64,000 nt of DNA from JAFEDN01 sp963832945 (GTDB taxonomy: Bacteria > Pseudomonadota > Gammaproteobacteria > Coxiellales > Coxiellaceae). The position numbers were made by a program, and so were the translations under genes. The number at the start of each line of letters is the position of its first letter. Positions within the stretch are counted from its first letter, which is position 1. The stretch is taken from positions 1 through 64,000 of the forward strand of contig CAWHVV010000001.1 of NCBI GenBank assembly GCA_963832945.1, written 5' to 3'. The notes beneath the pieces were generated by a model. That model ran no database searches. It saw only the letters and a program-made list of their open reading frames with translations, and was not told where the DNA came from. Shown here one piece after another: positions 15,678 to 25,498 of the stretch.

Positions 15678-16932
15678 ATCGCATCATCTCAAAATCGCCG
15701 CAGCAGCGGTGGTCAGTCTCTTCATCGGGGTGTTAGGGATTGCTCACTATTTTAAACCTTCTCCCCCTAGCCATTCCGCGCTCATGCCACGGTCTATTCA
15801 TCCGATTAGCAATACGGCTTCTCAAGATAGCGCGGCAGAATCGTTGGATACTCTGACAGTGCAATGGACGACAACCGAACAGCGGGTGAAATCCATTGTC
15901 GATGAAAATACCCGGCTTCAGCAGGAAAATAAAACGTTATTACAGCAATTGCAGGATAAATCAGATCAAACCAATCGCACGTTAACCTCTACCGTCACCC
16001 AATTGCAATCACAAGTGCAGTCGTTAACGGCGCATCCGCAAGATAACCATCAGGCTTCCGCAGAAGAACCCATTCAGCGCGTGTCGGAGTTATCGGAATC
16101 TTTACAGGCTCATACGGCGCAAAATGCCGTGACCGGTCAATCGGATAATAAAAATAATGCTGCTTTATTTCCATCGAAACCCGTGTTAACTATTCCGGCC
16201 AACGCCACTGCGGTACAAAATCGGTTGATGACGGCGTTGGTGGGGCGCATTCCCGTCAAAGGAGTTGTCACCGACCCGTACCCGTTTAAAATCGTCTTTT
16301 CCGACGATACTTTGGCTGCCAATGGCCTACAAGTACCCAATCTAAGGCAGATGATTGTCAGTGGATACACCGAAGGTGATTTAAACCTGCTGAGTGTCAG
16401 AGGATGGGTGACATCGCTGACGTTTGTCTTTAATGACGGTACGATTTCCACCACCAGTTCTAACGACAATAACATTGGCCGCTACACCAAAGAAAATGCA
16501 CTCGGTTATTTGTCTGACTCTACCGGCAACCCGTTTATTCGTGGCAAATTGATCACCAACGCTCCGGCGTTTGTGGGTGTCAATGTGGCTTTGGGAGCGG
16601 CGCAAGGTGCGGCCAACGCCTTCGCCCAATCCCAAACCACCTCTAACACCAATAACGTCGGAACCAGCACATCTTCTGTCACCGGTTCAGTCGGGGCATT
16701 TGTCGCTGGTCAATCAGCCAGTAACGCCATGGGCCAGGTGCAACAATGGTGGCATGACCGCGAAGAGCAGTCCTTTGACGCTGTGTATGTTCCCACCGTC
16801 AATCCAAAAACTCAAAAACCACAAACGGTGGTGGTGAACTTTGCCAAGGAAATTCATATTGACTACGACCCTCAAGGGAGGAAATTGCTGTATGTGCAAA
16901 AAAATACTGTTAACGCTCATCATCTCGATTAG
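15664..16932 (+). CDS. TIGR03752-family ICE protein (TraB/VirB10-like)
   Basis: A 422-residue protein with an N-terminal membrane helix (about 8-25), a coiled coil (about 55-130) and a C-terminal domain. The family signatures are VKGVVTDPYPFKIVFSDDTL and SVRGWVTSLTFVFNDGTI, followed by a Ser/Thr/Asn-rich section. VirB10/TraB proteins link inner and outer membranes in the transfer channel. Confidence 0.82.
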   Translation: MAAFKSHHLKIAAAAVVSLFIGVLGIAHYFKPSPPSHSALMPRSIHPISNTASQDSAAESLDTLTVQWTTTEQRVKSIVDENTRLQQENKTLLQQLQDKSDQTNRTLTSTVTQLQSQVQSLTAHPQDNHQASAEEPIQRVSELSESLQAHTAQNAVTGQSDNKNNAALFPSKPVLTIPANATAVQNRLMTALVGRIPVKGVVTDPYPFKIVFSDDTLAANGLQVPNLRQMIVSGYTEGDLNLLSVRGWVTSLTFVFNDGTISTTSSNDNNIGRYTKENALGYLSDSTGNPFIRGKLITNAPAFVGVNVALGAAQGAANAFAQSQTTSNTNNVGTSTSSVTGSVGAFVAGQSASNAMGQVQQWWHDREEQSFDAVYVPTVNPKTQKPQTVVVNFAKEIHIDYDPQGRKLLYVQKNTVNAHHLD

Positions 16933-17329
16933 CCCTGTTTTTTTAGGGGCTTGTTCTCATGTCGCCGGTAACGTCGTTCCCAATGATGGCCCGACGATGG
17001 AAAATATTTATGACGATTTGGGTGATAATCCTGCTTCTGCGAAACCGGACGCTATGGGTTTCATGGGCGATCAAAATTCGTCCATGAATGCCGCTAAAGT
17101 GGCTCTCTCTTCAGGGAGTTGTTTATCGGCCAGCGTGGAGTCACCCGCCTTTTCTTTACTCGATAATCCTCCGCTTAAAGTGTATGTCTTCCCCCATTTT
17201 GCCGGATCGGAAATGCTACCGATTCCGGGTTATTGGACAGCATTTTCGGCTTATACCCGATCTTATTATGCGCTGCCATTAACGGCAGATAGACTCACTA
17301 CTGCCTTTCAGAAAGAGGTTCAACCATGA
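16892..17329 (+). CDS. TIGR03751-family conjugal transfer lipoprotein (TraV/VirB7-like)
   Basis: A 145-residue lipoprotein with a lipobox LGAC at about residues 17-20 after a short hydrophobic signal. ATG 16892 follows AAGGGAGG and gives a normal lipoprotein signal; the earlier in-frame start at 16841 does not. It is the outer-membrane lipoprotein partner of the VirB9/VirB10-like proteins. It overlaps the end of the upstream gene and overlaps the VirB4 gene by 4 bases. Confidence 0.82.
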   Translation: MCKKILLTLIISISPVFLGACSHVAGNVVPNDGPTMENIYDDLGDNPASAKPDAMGFMGDQNSSMNAAKVALSSGSCLSASVESPAFSLLDNPPLKVYVFPHFAGSEMLPIPGYWTAFSAYTRSYYALPLTADRLTTAFQKEVQP

Positions 17330-20181
17330 GACAGCTCTTTTCATTGTTGGGCGGTCAATCATCGGTAAAACCACCACCTGTGGTTTCGGTAGCGGATATC
17401 GAGCGTGGCTATCAGAAACATCCTTCATTGACTCAGTATCTCCCCTGGCGGGATATGGACGAGAAAAATAATGTGTTTTTGCTGGAAGATCATCGCAGCC
17501 TGGCGGTGGGTTTTGATATCACTCCCTTAGCCTGTGAAGCACGACCTCCCGTCATGATGGAAAAAATTGCCCAGGCGTTTAAAGAAGCGTTGCAAAACGC
17601 CATTCCCCAAGAAAAACATCATCCCTGGATTTTACAGTTATTTATGGTGCGCAATGCCACACTGTCGCCGGTGCTTGAAAAAATTCGGGCATCCATTGAC
17701 CCCGAACGACATTCGGAACCGGTGGTGCAGGCGCATCTGGAGACGATGCGTACCCATTTGGAATACGTCAGCCGTCCTGGAGGTATCTTTGTAGACAGTC
17801 AAGTGACTCAGCAGGTATTTAGAGGGGGACTCTGGAAAGTCTATGGATTTTTATATCGCCGGGAAAAAATAGATCACCAACATAAAAAGAAGCTTTCTGG
17901 CAGTCATCCTGAAAAACCGATTTCCCAAACCGCACGTTGGGAAGAACTGAAGAGAATCGCTGCTAAATTGAGCGACCAATGGCGGGCTTGCGGATTAGGG
18001 GTGAAACGTCTCACCCCGGCGCAATTTTATGGTTGGATGGTGCAATGGTTTAATCCGATTGAGAACACGACAAACGCTCATCAAAACCCGATGATTTTAC
18101 CGCCTCCTGGCAAACGACCTATTGGATGGGATTTCACCGAGCAATTATTTTTTTCAGCTCCTGAATCCTTTGATAAAGGATGGTTGTTTAACGGATTACC
18201 GCATCAGGTGATCACCATCCAGGGCTTAAGCACCGACCCGGTCATTGGGCATTTAAGTGCGGAACGAAAGCGCGAAACGGATGATAAAGTCTTTCATCTG
18301 CTCGACCATTTGCCCGAAGGCAGTATTTTCTCGATGGCGATAGTGAATCAAGCGCAAAGCGAAGTCGAACTGCATTTAAAATCGGTGCAGGACAGTGCCA
18401 TAGGCCGTCATGCCCTCGCGATGAAAGTCAAAGCTCAAGTGGAATTCGCGGAACACGCCATTGCCAATAACGACCCGATATTACCTCTCGTGATGGCGGT
18501 TTATATTCATGCGTCAGATCGAGAAAAGCTCAGGGAAAAAGAAGCGCAAGTCGCCACTCTACTCAATAATAACGGGATTAAAGTCATTACCGATGATGAA
18601 CTTTATCCGATTGATGCGTACCTTCGTTACTTACCCATGGCTTACGATTTTGAGAAAGATAAAAAATATCACTATCGTTCGCAATATGTCGCTCTGAGTG
18701 ATATTGCTAAATTATTACCGTTTTATGGTCGTAGTCGTGGCACATCCAATCCAGGGATGCTGATGTTTAACCGGGGCGGCGAGCCGTGGTTTTACGATGT
18801 CTTTAAAGACAAAACCAAAAACTCGCATTTTTTACTCTTGGGCGAAACCGGTACGGGAAAATCCAACACGCTCAATTTTTTGGCGATGCACGCCTTGGCG
18901 CTTTATAACCCACGATTATTTATTATTGAAGCCGGTGGATCATTTGATTTATTAGCGGATTATTGTACTTCTTTAGGGTTGAGTGTCAACAAAGTCAAAA
19001 TTAACGAAAACCATCCCGTCTCACTCAATCCGTTTTCTGCCGGACTGAAGGTGTTAGATCAATTGGAAGCGTTAGAAGCCATCGAAAAAACACAATGGTT
19101 GAATCAAACGGCTGATCGACTGACAGCAGAGAAAAATCAAAATACTCAACAGAATCCCGACAGCCAGAATAGCCTTGAAGAAATCGACGACCTGGAGGAT
19201 GACAATAATGACGGGGGGCATCGTGATATTTTAGGTGAAATGGTATTAGCTGCTTTGGTGATGATCACCGGCGGTGAACCGAAAGAAGAAGCCCGGATTC
19301 GTCGCAGTGACCGTTTACTGATAATGGAAGCGATAATTTTGGCTGCCAAAACCGTGCGACAGACTGGCAGAACCCAAATGATCGCTTCCGATATTTTAGC
19401 GGCTTTTTCGACTTTATTGGGACAATGCGACCCCGTGCGGGAAGCGGAGAAATTGTCGCGCATTAATGAAATGGCGAGCGGCATGGGTTATTTCATTACT
19501 GACCTCACCAGCCGTCAGTTTTTTAATACCCCTGGTGAACCTTGGCCATTGATGGATGTGACCGTCATGGATTTTGGGTTATTTGCTCAAGAGGGTTACG
19601 AAGACAAACGCTCCATCGCCTTCACCGGTGTCGTCAGCAAAATATTGGCACTGGCCGAAGCCAATCAATACAGCAATCGTCCCATCGTGGTGATTTTCGA
19701 TGAAAACCATTTATTCAGCAAACTCCCTTTATTAGCGGCGATACAAACTCGTATCGCCAAGATGGGACGCAAGTTGGGATTATGGATTTGGGTAGCCACC
19801 CAAAATCTGAAAGATTTTGCCGATGAATCGCGCAAAATGCTTTCCTTGATTGAAACATGGATGTGTTTAGCGTTACCGCCGGATGAAATTGATCAGATTG
19901 AACGATTTAAAACATTGACTGAAGAGCAGCGCGTCTTATTTTTATCAGCGCGTAAAGAGCGGGGCAAATATACCGAAGGTGTGTTGCTCAGCCCACGATT
20001 GCAGGGATTATTTCGCAATGTCCCTCCCAGATTATATCTCATGATGGCGGCGACCGAGCAAATTGAGAAACATCAACGCCGATTATTGATGAAGCAATTA
20101 CAGAAATCGGAATTGGACGCCATTAAATATCTCGCTTTCAAAATGATGGAACAACCGGTGGAGGTGTTCAGTGATGAATAA
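17326..20181 (+). CDS. Conjugative transfer ATPase, VirB4-like (TIGR03744)
   Basis: The 951-residue energising ATPase of the transfer channel. Walker A GETGTGKSNT starts near residue 506 and Walker B PIVVIFDENHLF near 786. The N-terminal half holds the usual VirB4 membrane/channel-interacting region (LPWRDMDEKNNVFLLEDHRSLAVGFDI and on). An acidic insertion (EEIDDLEDDNNDGG) sits about residues 620-636. Length and motifs are normal for the PFL_4706 family, so the protein appears functional. Confidence 0.9.
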   Translation: MRQLFSLLGGQSSVKPPPVVSVADIERGYQKHPSLTQYLPWRDMDEKNNVFLLEDHRSLAVGFDITPLACEARPPVMMEKIAQAFKEALQNAIPQEKHHPWILQLFMVRNATLSPVLEKIRASIDPERHSEPVVQAHLETMRTHLEYVSRPGGIFVDSQVTQQVFRGGLWKVYGFLYRREKIDHQHKKKLSGSHPEKPISQTARWEELKRIAAKLSDQWRACGLGVKRLTPAQFYGWMVQWFNPIENTTNAHQNPMILPPPGKRPIGWDFTEQLFFSAPESFDKGWLFNGLPHQVITIQGLSTDPVIGHLSAERKRETDDKVFHLLDHLPEGSIFSMAIVNQAQSEVELHLKSVQDSAIGRHALAMKVKAQVEFAEHAIANNDPILPLVMAVYIHASDREKLREKEAQVATLLNNNGIKVITDDELYPIDAYLRYLPMAYDFEKDKKYHYRSQYVALSDIAKLLPFYGRSRGTSNPGMLMFNRGGEPWFYDVFKDKTKNSHFLLLGETGTGKSNTLNFLAMHALALYNPRLFIIEAGGSFDLLADYCTSLGLSVNKVKINENHPVSLNPFSAGLKVLDQLEALEAIEKTQWLNQTADRLTAEKNQNTQQNPDSQNSLEEIDDLEDDNNDGGHRDILGEMVLAALVMITGGEPKEEARIRRSDRLLIMEAIILAAKTVRQTGRTQMIASDILAAFSTLLGQCDPVREAEKLSRINEMASGMGYFITDLTSRQFFNTPGEPWPLMDVTVMDFGLFAQEGYEDKRSIAFTGVVSKILALAEANQYSNRPIVVIFDENHLFSKLPLLAAIQTRIAKMGRKLGLWIWVATQNLKDFADESRKMLSLIETWMCLALPPDEIDQIERFKTLTEEQRVLFLSARKERGKYTEGVLLSPRLQGLFRNVPPRLYLMMAATEQIEKHQRRLLMKQLQKSELDAIKYLAFKMMEQPVEVFSDE

Positions 20182-21184
20182 AAATAATTTTAATCAGGGA
20201 ATGAAATTCATCCAGAGAAATTGTTTGAGAAAATTTCAGAGGGTGTTGCTGGGTTTGGGGTTGATCACCTCTACCGCTTTTTCTAGCACCAATAGTGCAG
20301 AAATTATTGCGGATACTTTAGCGGGAATGCCTGCTTGCCTACATTATGAAATCAAAGGCGCGTGTTTCTGGTTGAATGCGACCGGCGCAATTGTGACCAC
20401 ACCGTATGTGCAGCATTACTTGCCGGATACCGTGGTCAGTGTATTTAATCAGCCCGATCAAAACCCATGGCTGGAAATAGAAGCCACACTCGATCAGGCG
20501 GCAGCGGCTGCGCAATCGGGTTTGGTTTCGCTCATCAGTGGTGTTCCAGCAGCCGGTGGGCAACACAGTTTCCATCAACCCCTGGAGCAACATGTCTATT
20601 TTAAAGAAGTGGATATCCTCGGCAATCCGGCCATACCCGTATTGCCAACCACTCCGGTATTGCTGCACTCAGTTGCTGTGCCTTTACAACCGTATTTTCA
20701 GTCGATGTTAGACAGTGTGCTGTGGCGGGGATTTCCGCCGATGGCTTTACCCGAACAGGCGATGGCGTATGCCGAAGATATTACGCATACCGTGGGTAAA
20801 GGAACCACGGTATGGGGTGGCGCTTATCCGTTTGAGGGGAAAATCATTACCGGTAACGATGCTAAAGCAGGTGCGGTGATCGCTCAACGCGCTGCTGATT
20901 TACTGACAGCATCTAATGCCTGGGGTCATCTCTATCAACCTTTATCGACGAATTGTGGTGTGGAATGTCAGGCCGCCGTGATTAAAGAAAATAATGCACA
21001 AACCCAGTTTCAAAAAATATATCCTATCCTGGAGACGACCTGTTCCGTCTTTGGAGCTTCATCGACTTACGGTGAAAATACTAAAACACCCGATGACGGC
21101 GCTTATGTGTGGGTGCTTTGGCGGCAATATTGGGGTTGCGTGCCTGCGCCCGGATGCACGTTTATGTACAAGGTAGTGATGTAA
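20174..21184 (+). CDS. TIGR03756-family ICE protein
   Basis: An exported protein of about 336 residues with a signal peptide ending near TAFSSTNSA. The region MPACLHYEIKGACFWLNA, TTPYVQHYLPDTVVSVF and PVLLHSVAVPLQPYFQSM fits the TraU-like TIGR03756 component. It is rich in Cys, as in relatives that need disulfide formation. It overlaps the VirB4 gene by 8 bases. GTG 20171 directly before the ATG is an alternative start. Confidence 0.8.
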   Translation: MNKNNFNQGMKFIQRNCLRKFQRVLLGLGLITSTAFSSTNSAEIIADTLAGMPACLHYEIKGACFWLNATGAIVTTPYVQHYLPDTVVSVFNQPDQNPWLEIEATLDQAAAAAQSGLVSLISGVPAAGGQHSFHQPLEQHVYFKEVDILGNPAIPVLPTTPVLLHSVAVPLQPYFQSMLDSVLWRGFPPMALPEQAMAYAEDITHTVGKGTTVWGGAYPFEGKIITGNDAKAGAVIAQRAADLLTASNAWGHLYQPLSTNCGVECQAAVIKENNAQTQFQKIYPILETTCSVFGASSTYGENTKTPDDGAYVWVLWRQYWGCVPAPGCTFMYKVVM

Positions 21185-21240
21185 TTCATCGGGGATTATT
21201 TAATTTAACAGGAAAAAGACCATTGAGGAGATTTAAAGCT

Positions 21241-22800
21241 ATGTCATCAGATCATCAAAAATCGAAGCGTCAGAAACGCCGGGAATACGATAAAAAATAT
21301 AAACCTAAAAATAGCAGAAAATGCAAAAATAATGCCAAAATACCGGCTTTATCTTGTTCGTATTTTCAGTTTAAAAAAAGAAAACACCCGAAAAAATTCT
21401 GGTGTTTTCTGGTGGGTTTAACACCACTGATGGCAGGCGCATCACCGATTATTCCGACAAATTTAGATCACTTTTATTATCAAATCGGCGGCGGCAGTGA
21501 ATATCGTCCTCCCGCATCCACTTATGCTGCGCCTATTGATCTGGGCGTAGATGCGAATATCAGTATGGGTAACCAATGTGGTATGTATAATCCGGCGATT
21601 TCGATCACGAATACGTTAAACGATCTGGAAGACAGCGTGAATAATTTAACGCAAAGTGTCATTGCCAATGCCACTGGTAGTTTAGCCGAAATGCCCATGT
21701 ATTTTTTAGCGTTGGCCAATCCCACTTTGTATAATCTGCTCAATAACTCACTCATCAGTGCGCATACGCTAATTGATGCTTCGGTGAAATCTTGTCAGGA
21801 AACCAAAAATCAAATCGCGCAGGGAAAAAACCCGTATGAAGACTGGGCGACACTTTCGGTGGGCGATTCCTGGAAAGCACATTTATCATTAACGGCTACG
21901 GGTGATGAAGACATTAACGCCGCTAACGAAGCCATTACCGAAGATGCGGGTGATGACGGTGTGGTATGGGTGCAAGGTAAAACATTCAGTGATGGTTCTT
22001 TACATGCTGCCGGAAAAAATCAGCCAGTGATTCACGTCATCGCTGACACGGTAAAAGCGGGTTATAACACTTTGCTGAATAGAGATTTTAACAGTGATCA
22101 ACCTGCGCCAGCCAGCAGTGATTTAGCTAATCAATTTCCTGCGCCGAGTGATGCGATCACCTGGATTACAGGTGTTTTGGGCGATCAAAATATCACGACT
22201 TGTAAAGAATCAAATTGCAAAAGCGGTCAAGGCACAGTAGCGGGTCGAGGTTTATTGCCCTGGATGACCATCTGCTCGGCGCAAAATAATAACGATTGTG
22301 TGGATACGCTCAATCAACGGTTGCAAGCATTAGTGTCAGGTTCCACCTCAGCCAGTAAAGACAATTTATTAGCCGTGTCTGCCGATGATCTGGTGATCAG
22401 TCCAACAGTCATTCGTACCATCCAGGGGATGGATTTGTCTCAGCAAGGGATTGTCATTCATAAATTGGCACAGGAAGTGGCGATGCAGCGGGTGATGGAG
22501 AAGGCGCTCACGGCGCGGGATATTTTGCAAGCCGGTCGGCAAGCACCCGCCATCACTATTAATCGTCCGGCGCAATTTATTTTGCAAGACAAGATGACCA
22601 CATTAGACAGTGAATTGCGATCACTGAGTTTTGATGCACAAGTTCGCAAAGAAATGATGTCGCAGACCTTGCTCAATTTGATGGATTATTCCAACACGCA
22701 AAAAGATCGTGCCTTTGATGTGGGTGTCATTCATAACCCGCAACCGGTATTGGAAAACAGTGCGTTGCCGATCAAAACCAATAAAAATGGAGATCATTAA
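21241..22800 (+). CDS. TIGR03755-family ICE protein
   Basis: A 519-residue protein. After a very basic N-terminus (about 1-55) and a hydrophobic stretch (FWCFLVGLTPLMAGA), the main part matches the TraN/TraH-side TIGR03755 proteins: YYQIGGGSEY, MGNQCGMYNPAISITNTLND, CQETKNQIAQG and a helical C-terminus. ATG 21241 follows TGAGGAG. The longer frame from 21109 would overlap the upstream gene and is not preferred. Confidence 0.78.
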   Translation: MSSDHQKSKRQKRREYDKKYKPKNSRKCKNNAKIPALSCSYFQFKKRKHPKKFWCFLVGLTPLMAGASPIIPTNLDHFYYQIGGGSEYRPPASTYAAPIDLGVDANISMGNQCGMYNPAISITNTLNDLEDSVNNLTQSVIANATGSLAEMPMYFLALANPTLYNLLNNSLISAHTLIDASVKSCQETKNQIAQGKNPYEDWATLSVGDSWKAHLSLTATGDEDINAANEAITEDAGDDGVVWVQGKTFSDGSLHAAGKNQPVIHVIADTVKAGYNTLLNRDFNSDQPAPASSDLANQFPAPSDAITWITGVLGDQNITTCKESNCKSGQGTVAGRGLLPWMTICSAQNNNDCVDTLNQRLQALVSGSTSASKDNLLAVSADDLVISPTVIRTIQGMDLSQQGIVIHKLAQEVAMQRVMEKALTARDILQAGRQAPAITINRPAQFILQDKMTTLDSELRSLSFDAQVRKEMMSQTLLNLMDYSNTQKDRAFDVGVIHNPQPVLENSALPIKTNKNGDH

Positions 22801-22801
22801 C

Positions 22802-24340
22802 ATGGCGCTCGGTGTGCAATCGTATCCTGAACTCTATACCATGCTGTTGGGTTGGCAGATGTACGATCAAATTTGGGATTTGCTCTCACAAACGGGTTTG
22901 GCATTTCTGCCATTTATCGGTATTGTGCTGCGCAATATTAGCCATCCGTATACTTCGCAAGAAACCAAAGACGCCGGGAGTACTTCGCTGCGTCGGATGG
23001 AAGTGGATTTTGTCAGTACGCTGCTATTGATTTTTTTCGCGGTTTCTCCTGCATTAACGCTCGCACCTTCAGTATTGTATTACACGCCACTGTGTCAGAC
23101 GAGTGGGCAATCCAGTAGTTATCATCCCGGCAATACCGGCACGACTTACGACCAGGCATTTACTGTACCGACTGGCGATATCCGTGTGCCAATCTGGTGG
23201 TATGCGGTGATCGCTTTTTCGGAAGGCATTACATCAGGTGCAAATACTTTAATTGCTTGCTCACCGGATTTACGCAAAATGACTTCGCAAGTGGCGATGG
23301 CGAAAATCACTGATCCGGCGCTAAAACAGGAAGTACAGGAATTTGAACAAACCTGTTTCATTCCGGCACGCACCCAATATCTATCCGATTTACACAGCAA
23401 TAATCCTACCTTAACGCCCATTTTAGCGGAAATTGAAGAGTACGGTGAGAATGATACGGAGTGGCCGGGTTCTCATGCTTTCTCGCAAACGTACTATCAA
23501 GGACTCAGAGCAACCCAACCCGTAAAAGGATTTCCGTATCAAGCCAGTGGGGATATTAATGCTGACACTAATGCGGATCATCCGCCGGATTATGGCACGC
23601 CAACCTGTGATGTGTGGTGGAATGACACAGAACACGGCTTAAAAAATAGGTTAGAAGCAGTGATGCCCATCGGTTTTTGGGATGAATATGATGAAGAATT
23701 GGAAGATGAGAATACTCAAGACGATGTATTGAAAAAAATTATTTTCAGTAGTCAAACCGGCTATGACAAAGCCAGCGACATGGTCGGTGATGTGGGTTAT
23801 TCGCATGTCGCCACTGCTTTAGGTACTTGGTTCCATCAACTCGATCAATATCCGAAACTCTATGCCGCAGAAGAATCGGCGCCGATTATTCAGGCTTTAT
23901 TGCTGATGATGGTTTACACATTTTTACCATTGGCGTTGGTATTTACCAGTTATCGTACCGGAAGTTTTATTTCCGGGGCGATTATCATTTTTTCGTTGAT
24001 TTTCTGGACTTTTATTTGGCATATCGTGAGCTGGACGGACTCAGCATTAATGACAGCATTATACGGTGACACTTGGTTTTCTCATCAGTCACCGAATGCT
24101 ACGTTGGTGGATATGATGGTGGGGGTATTGATTATTGTTGCGCCGCTGTTTTGGTTTAGCTTTATGGGGTCGATGGGGATAGCCATTGGTGGTCTCGTAT
24201 CCGCTGCCGTGAGTCAATTGGACAAACCGTCCGAAGAAGCGGCTAAAAAAGGTTCCGACATGGTACAAAGTCCCGCAATCTGGGCTGGCAAACTGGGGGC
24301 GAATTTGGCGGGAAAAGCGGCCAAGACAATGCTGAAATAA
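22802..24340 (+). CDS. TraG-like conjugation membrane protein
   Basis: A 512-residue polytopic membrane protein. Helices lie near the N-terminus and in the region LIIQALLLMMVYTFLPLALVF through a last helix before the basic C-terminus. It fits the TraG N-terminal family of GI-type ICEs, which take part in mating-pair stabilisation. ATG 22802 follows GGAGATCATTAAC and starts just after the previous stop. Confidence 0.8.
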   Translation: MALGVQSYPELYTMLLGWQMYDQIWDLLSQTGLAFLPFIGIVLRNISHPYTSQETKDAGSTSLRRMEVDFVSTLLLIFFAVSPALTLAPSVLYYTPLCQTSGQSSSYHPGNTGTTYDQAFTVPTGDIRVPIWWYAVIAFSEGITSGANTLIACSPDLRKMTSQVAMAKITDPALKQEVQEFEQTCFIPARTQYLSDLHSNNPTLTPILAEIEEYGENDTEWPGSHAFSQTYYQGLRATQPVKGFPYQASGDINADTNADHPPDYGTPTCDVWWNDTEHGLKNRLEAVMPIGFWDEYDEELEDENTQDDVLKKIIFSSQTGYDKASDMVGDVGYSHVATALGTWFHQLDQYPKLYAAEESAPIIQALLLMMVYTFLPLALVFTSYRTGSFISGAIIIFSLIFWTFIWHIVSWTDSALMTALYGDTWFSHQSPNATLVDMMVGVLIIVAPLFWFSFMGSMGIAIGGLVSAAVSQLDKPSEEAAKKGSDMVQSPAIWAGKLGANLAGKAAKTMLK

Positions 24341-24487
24341 TTTGATGCTTAACGGTGGTGACGATGACGGGGTGGAATGGATGAATCAAATAAAGTGGGA
24401 TCTTGAGTTGCTAATTTCTCCATATCGTCACTGGTGGTTGTAAGGGTTCGCGTATGATTTCTACTCGCACTCAGGAGAAGAACAAAA

Positions 24488-24610
24488 ATGTTTAAAAGTA
24501 TTTGTACCGTCCGAAGCAATGCCCTAATGAAGGGAGAATTTATTCTTTTATGTCGTTTTTGTTGTTTCATAAAACATCCGTATTTTAAGGAAAAACTATG
24601 CATATCCTAA
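24488..24610 (+). CDS. Possible 40-residue small protein
   Basis: A short open frame with ATG 24488 preceded by CAGGAG at good spacing. Its start (MFKSICTVRSNALMKGEFILL) weakly resembles the N-termini of the two membrane proteins that follow. It could be a decayed extra copy. It overlaps the next start by 13 bases. Confidence 0.25.
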   Translation: MFKSICTVRSNALMKGEFILLCRFCCFIKHPYFKEKLCIS

Positions 24611-24963
24611 GCGCCATTAAAAAGTCATTTCGTTCCTTGGGCAAGAGCGTGATCATCGTATTGATCTTAATTTCGCCACTGGTCTGGGTCGAAATTTTTT
24701 ACCCTGGGACAATCGCTCATCTGGAATCTATTATCGCACAACATCGGCTGGTTTGCACGTTGTTTCGATGGACGATGTTGCTGGTGGGTTATGGGATATT
24801 GACCTTGATTTTTCGGCATTACGCTAAAGTTCGGCAGTGGTCAGCCGAGGAAAAAGCTTACCGGTTAAAACAGCGGCTCCACATTCTATTCTGGGCGGTG
24901 TTGTTTGAAATAATGATCTGTGAACATATTTTTTCGGTGGTCATGCACTTTGGAAAGTCATAG
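24598..24963 (+). CDS. Small inner-membrane protein, copy 1
   Basis: A 121-residue protein with three predicted membrane helices (SVIIVLILISPLVWVEIFY; MLLVGYGILTLIF; ILFWAVLFEIMICEHIF). It is clearly related to the protein at 25112-25498: both have a K/G-rich start, a helix ending in I(S/A)P, a sequence of the type HHPFSFTLFQW/HRLVCTLFRW, and an EFI/CE-N/H ending. Unknown function. It lies between TraG and TraD, where relatives usually have no such pair. Confidence 0.65.
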   Translation: MHILSAIKKSFRSLGKSVIIVLILISPLVWVEIFYPGTIAHLESIIAQHRLVCTLFRWTMLLVGYGILTLIFRHYAKVRQWSAEEKAYRLKQRLHILFWAVLFEIMICEHIFSVVMHFGKS

Positions 24964-24981
24964 AGAAGAGGAATATTTTGC

Positions 24982-25110
24982 ATGAAAATGAGTAGTAATT
25001 TAAAGATAAAAATGAGGGGAAAACTAACAAATTTTTTTTATAAAAATGGTTGGATAGAAAAATTTGTTTTTCTTTTTTTTATAAAATGGCTTTATTTTAA
25101 GGAGAATTAA
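24982..25110 (+). CDS. Possible 42-residue hydrophobic peptide
   Basis: ATG 24982 after AGAGGAA, stop just before the next gene start. The peptide is basic at the start and Phe-rich and hydrophobic at the end (EKFVFLFFIKWLYF). It could be a small membrane peptide or chance coding in AT-rich DNA. Confidence 0.3.
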   Translation: MKMSSNLKIKMRGKLTNFFYKNGWIEKFVFLFFIKWLYFKEN

Positions 25111-25111
25111 T

Positions 25112-25498
25112 ATGATACGCATTCACGCTTACGTTCAAAATACCTTTGAGGCATTGCGATCTTTCAGTAAAGGACTGTTTGTGATTTTACTCATGATTGC
25201 GCCTTTGACTGGAATCCACGCTATTTGCGAAGGTTCAGTCCCTCAACTGAACGAGGCGATTTCACACCATCCATTCAGCTTCACGCTGTTTCAATGGTTT
25301 TGTTGGTTTCTTATAGGTGGGCTAGTGATTTGTGCTGCTTGGGCTTTAATATCATGGGTGCAGAAGTCGTTGGAGACGGGAGACAAGGCTTATTGGTTTG
25401 CGGAACGTTCGAGAATCCTAATGTGGACGGTTTTATATGAATTCATCGTGTATGAAAACGTGTCTTTGATCTTCTTGAACTATTGGAAACATCACTGA
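25112..25498 (+). CDS. Small inner-membrane protein, copy 2
   Basis: A 128-residue paralogue of the protein at 24598-24963 with the same three-helix layout (GLFVILLMIAPLTGIHAI; WFLIGGLVICAAWALISW; ILMWTVLYEFIVYENVSL). ATG 25112 follows AAGGAG. It ends in TGATG, overlapping the start of the coupling protein by one base, so its translation is coupled to TraD. A role in the coupling complex is inferred from this. Confidence 0.65.
   Translation: MIRIHAYVQNTFEALRSFSKGLFVILLMIAPLTGIHAICEGSVPQLNEAISHHPFSFTLFQWFCWFLIGGLVICAAWALISWVQKSLETGDKAYWFAERSRILMWTVLYEFIVYENVSLIFLNYWKHH

Noticed and set aside
24349..24603. Minus-strand 84-residue gene between traG and the membrane proteins
   Set aside because: No ribosome-binding site, low-complexity C-terminus, and it runs against the operon; the plus strand has better short candidates.
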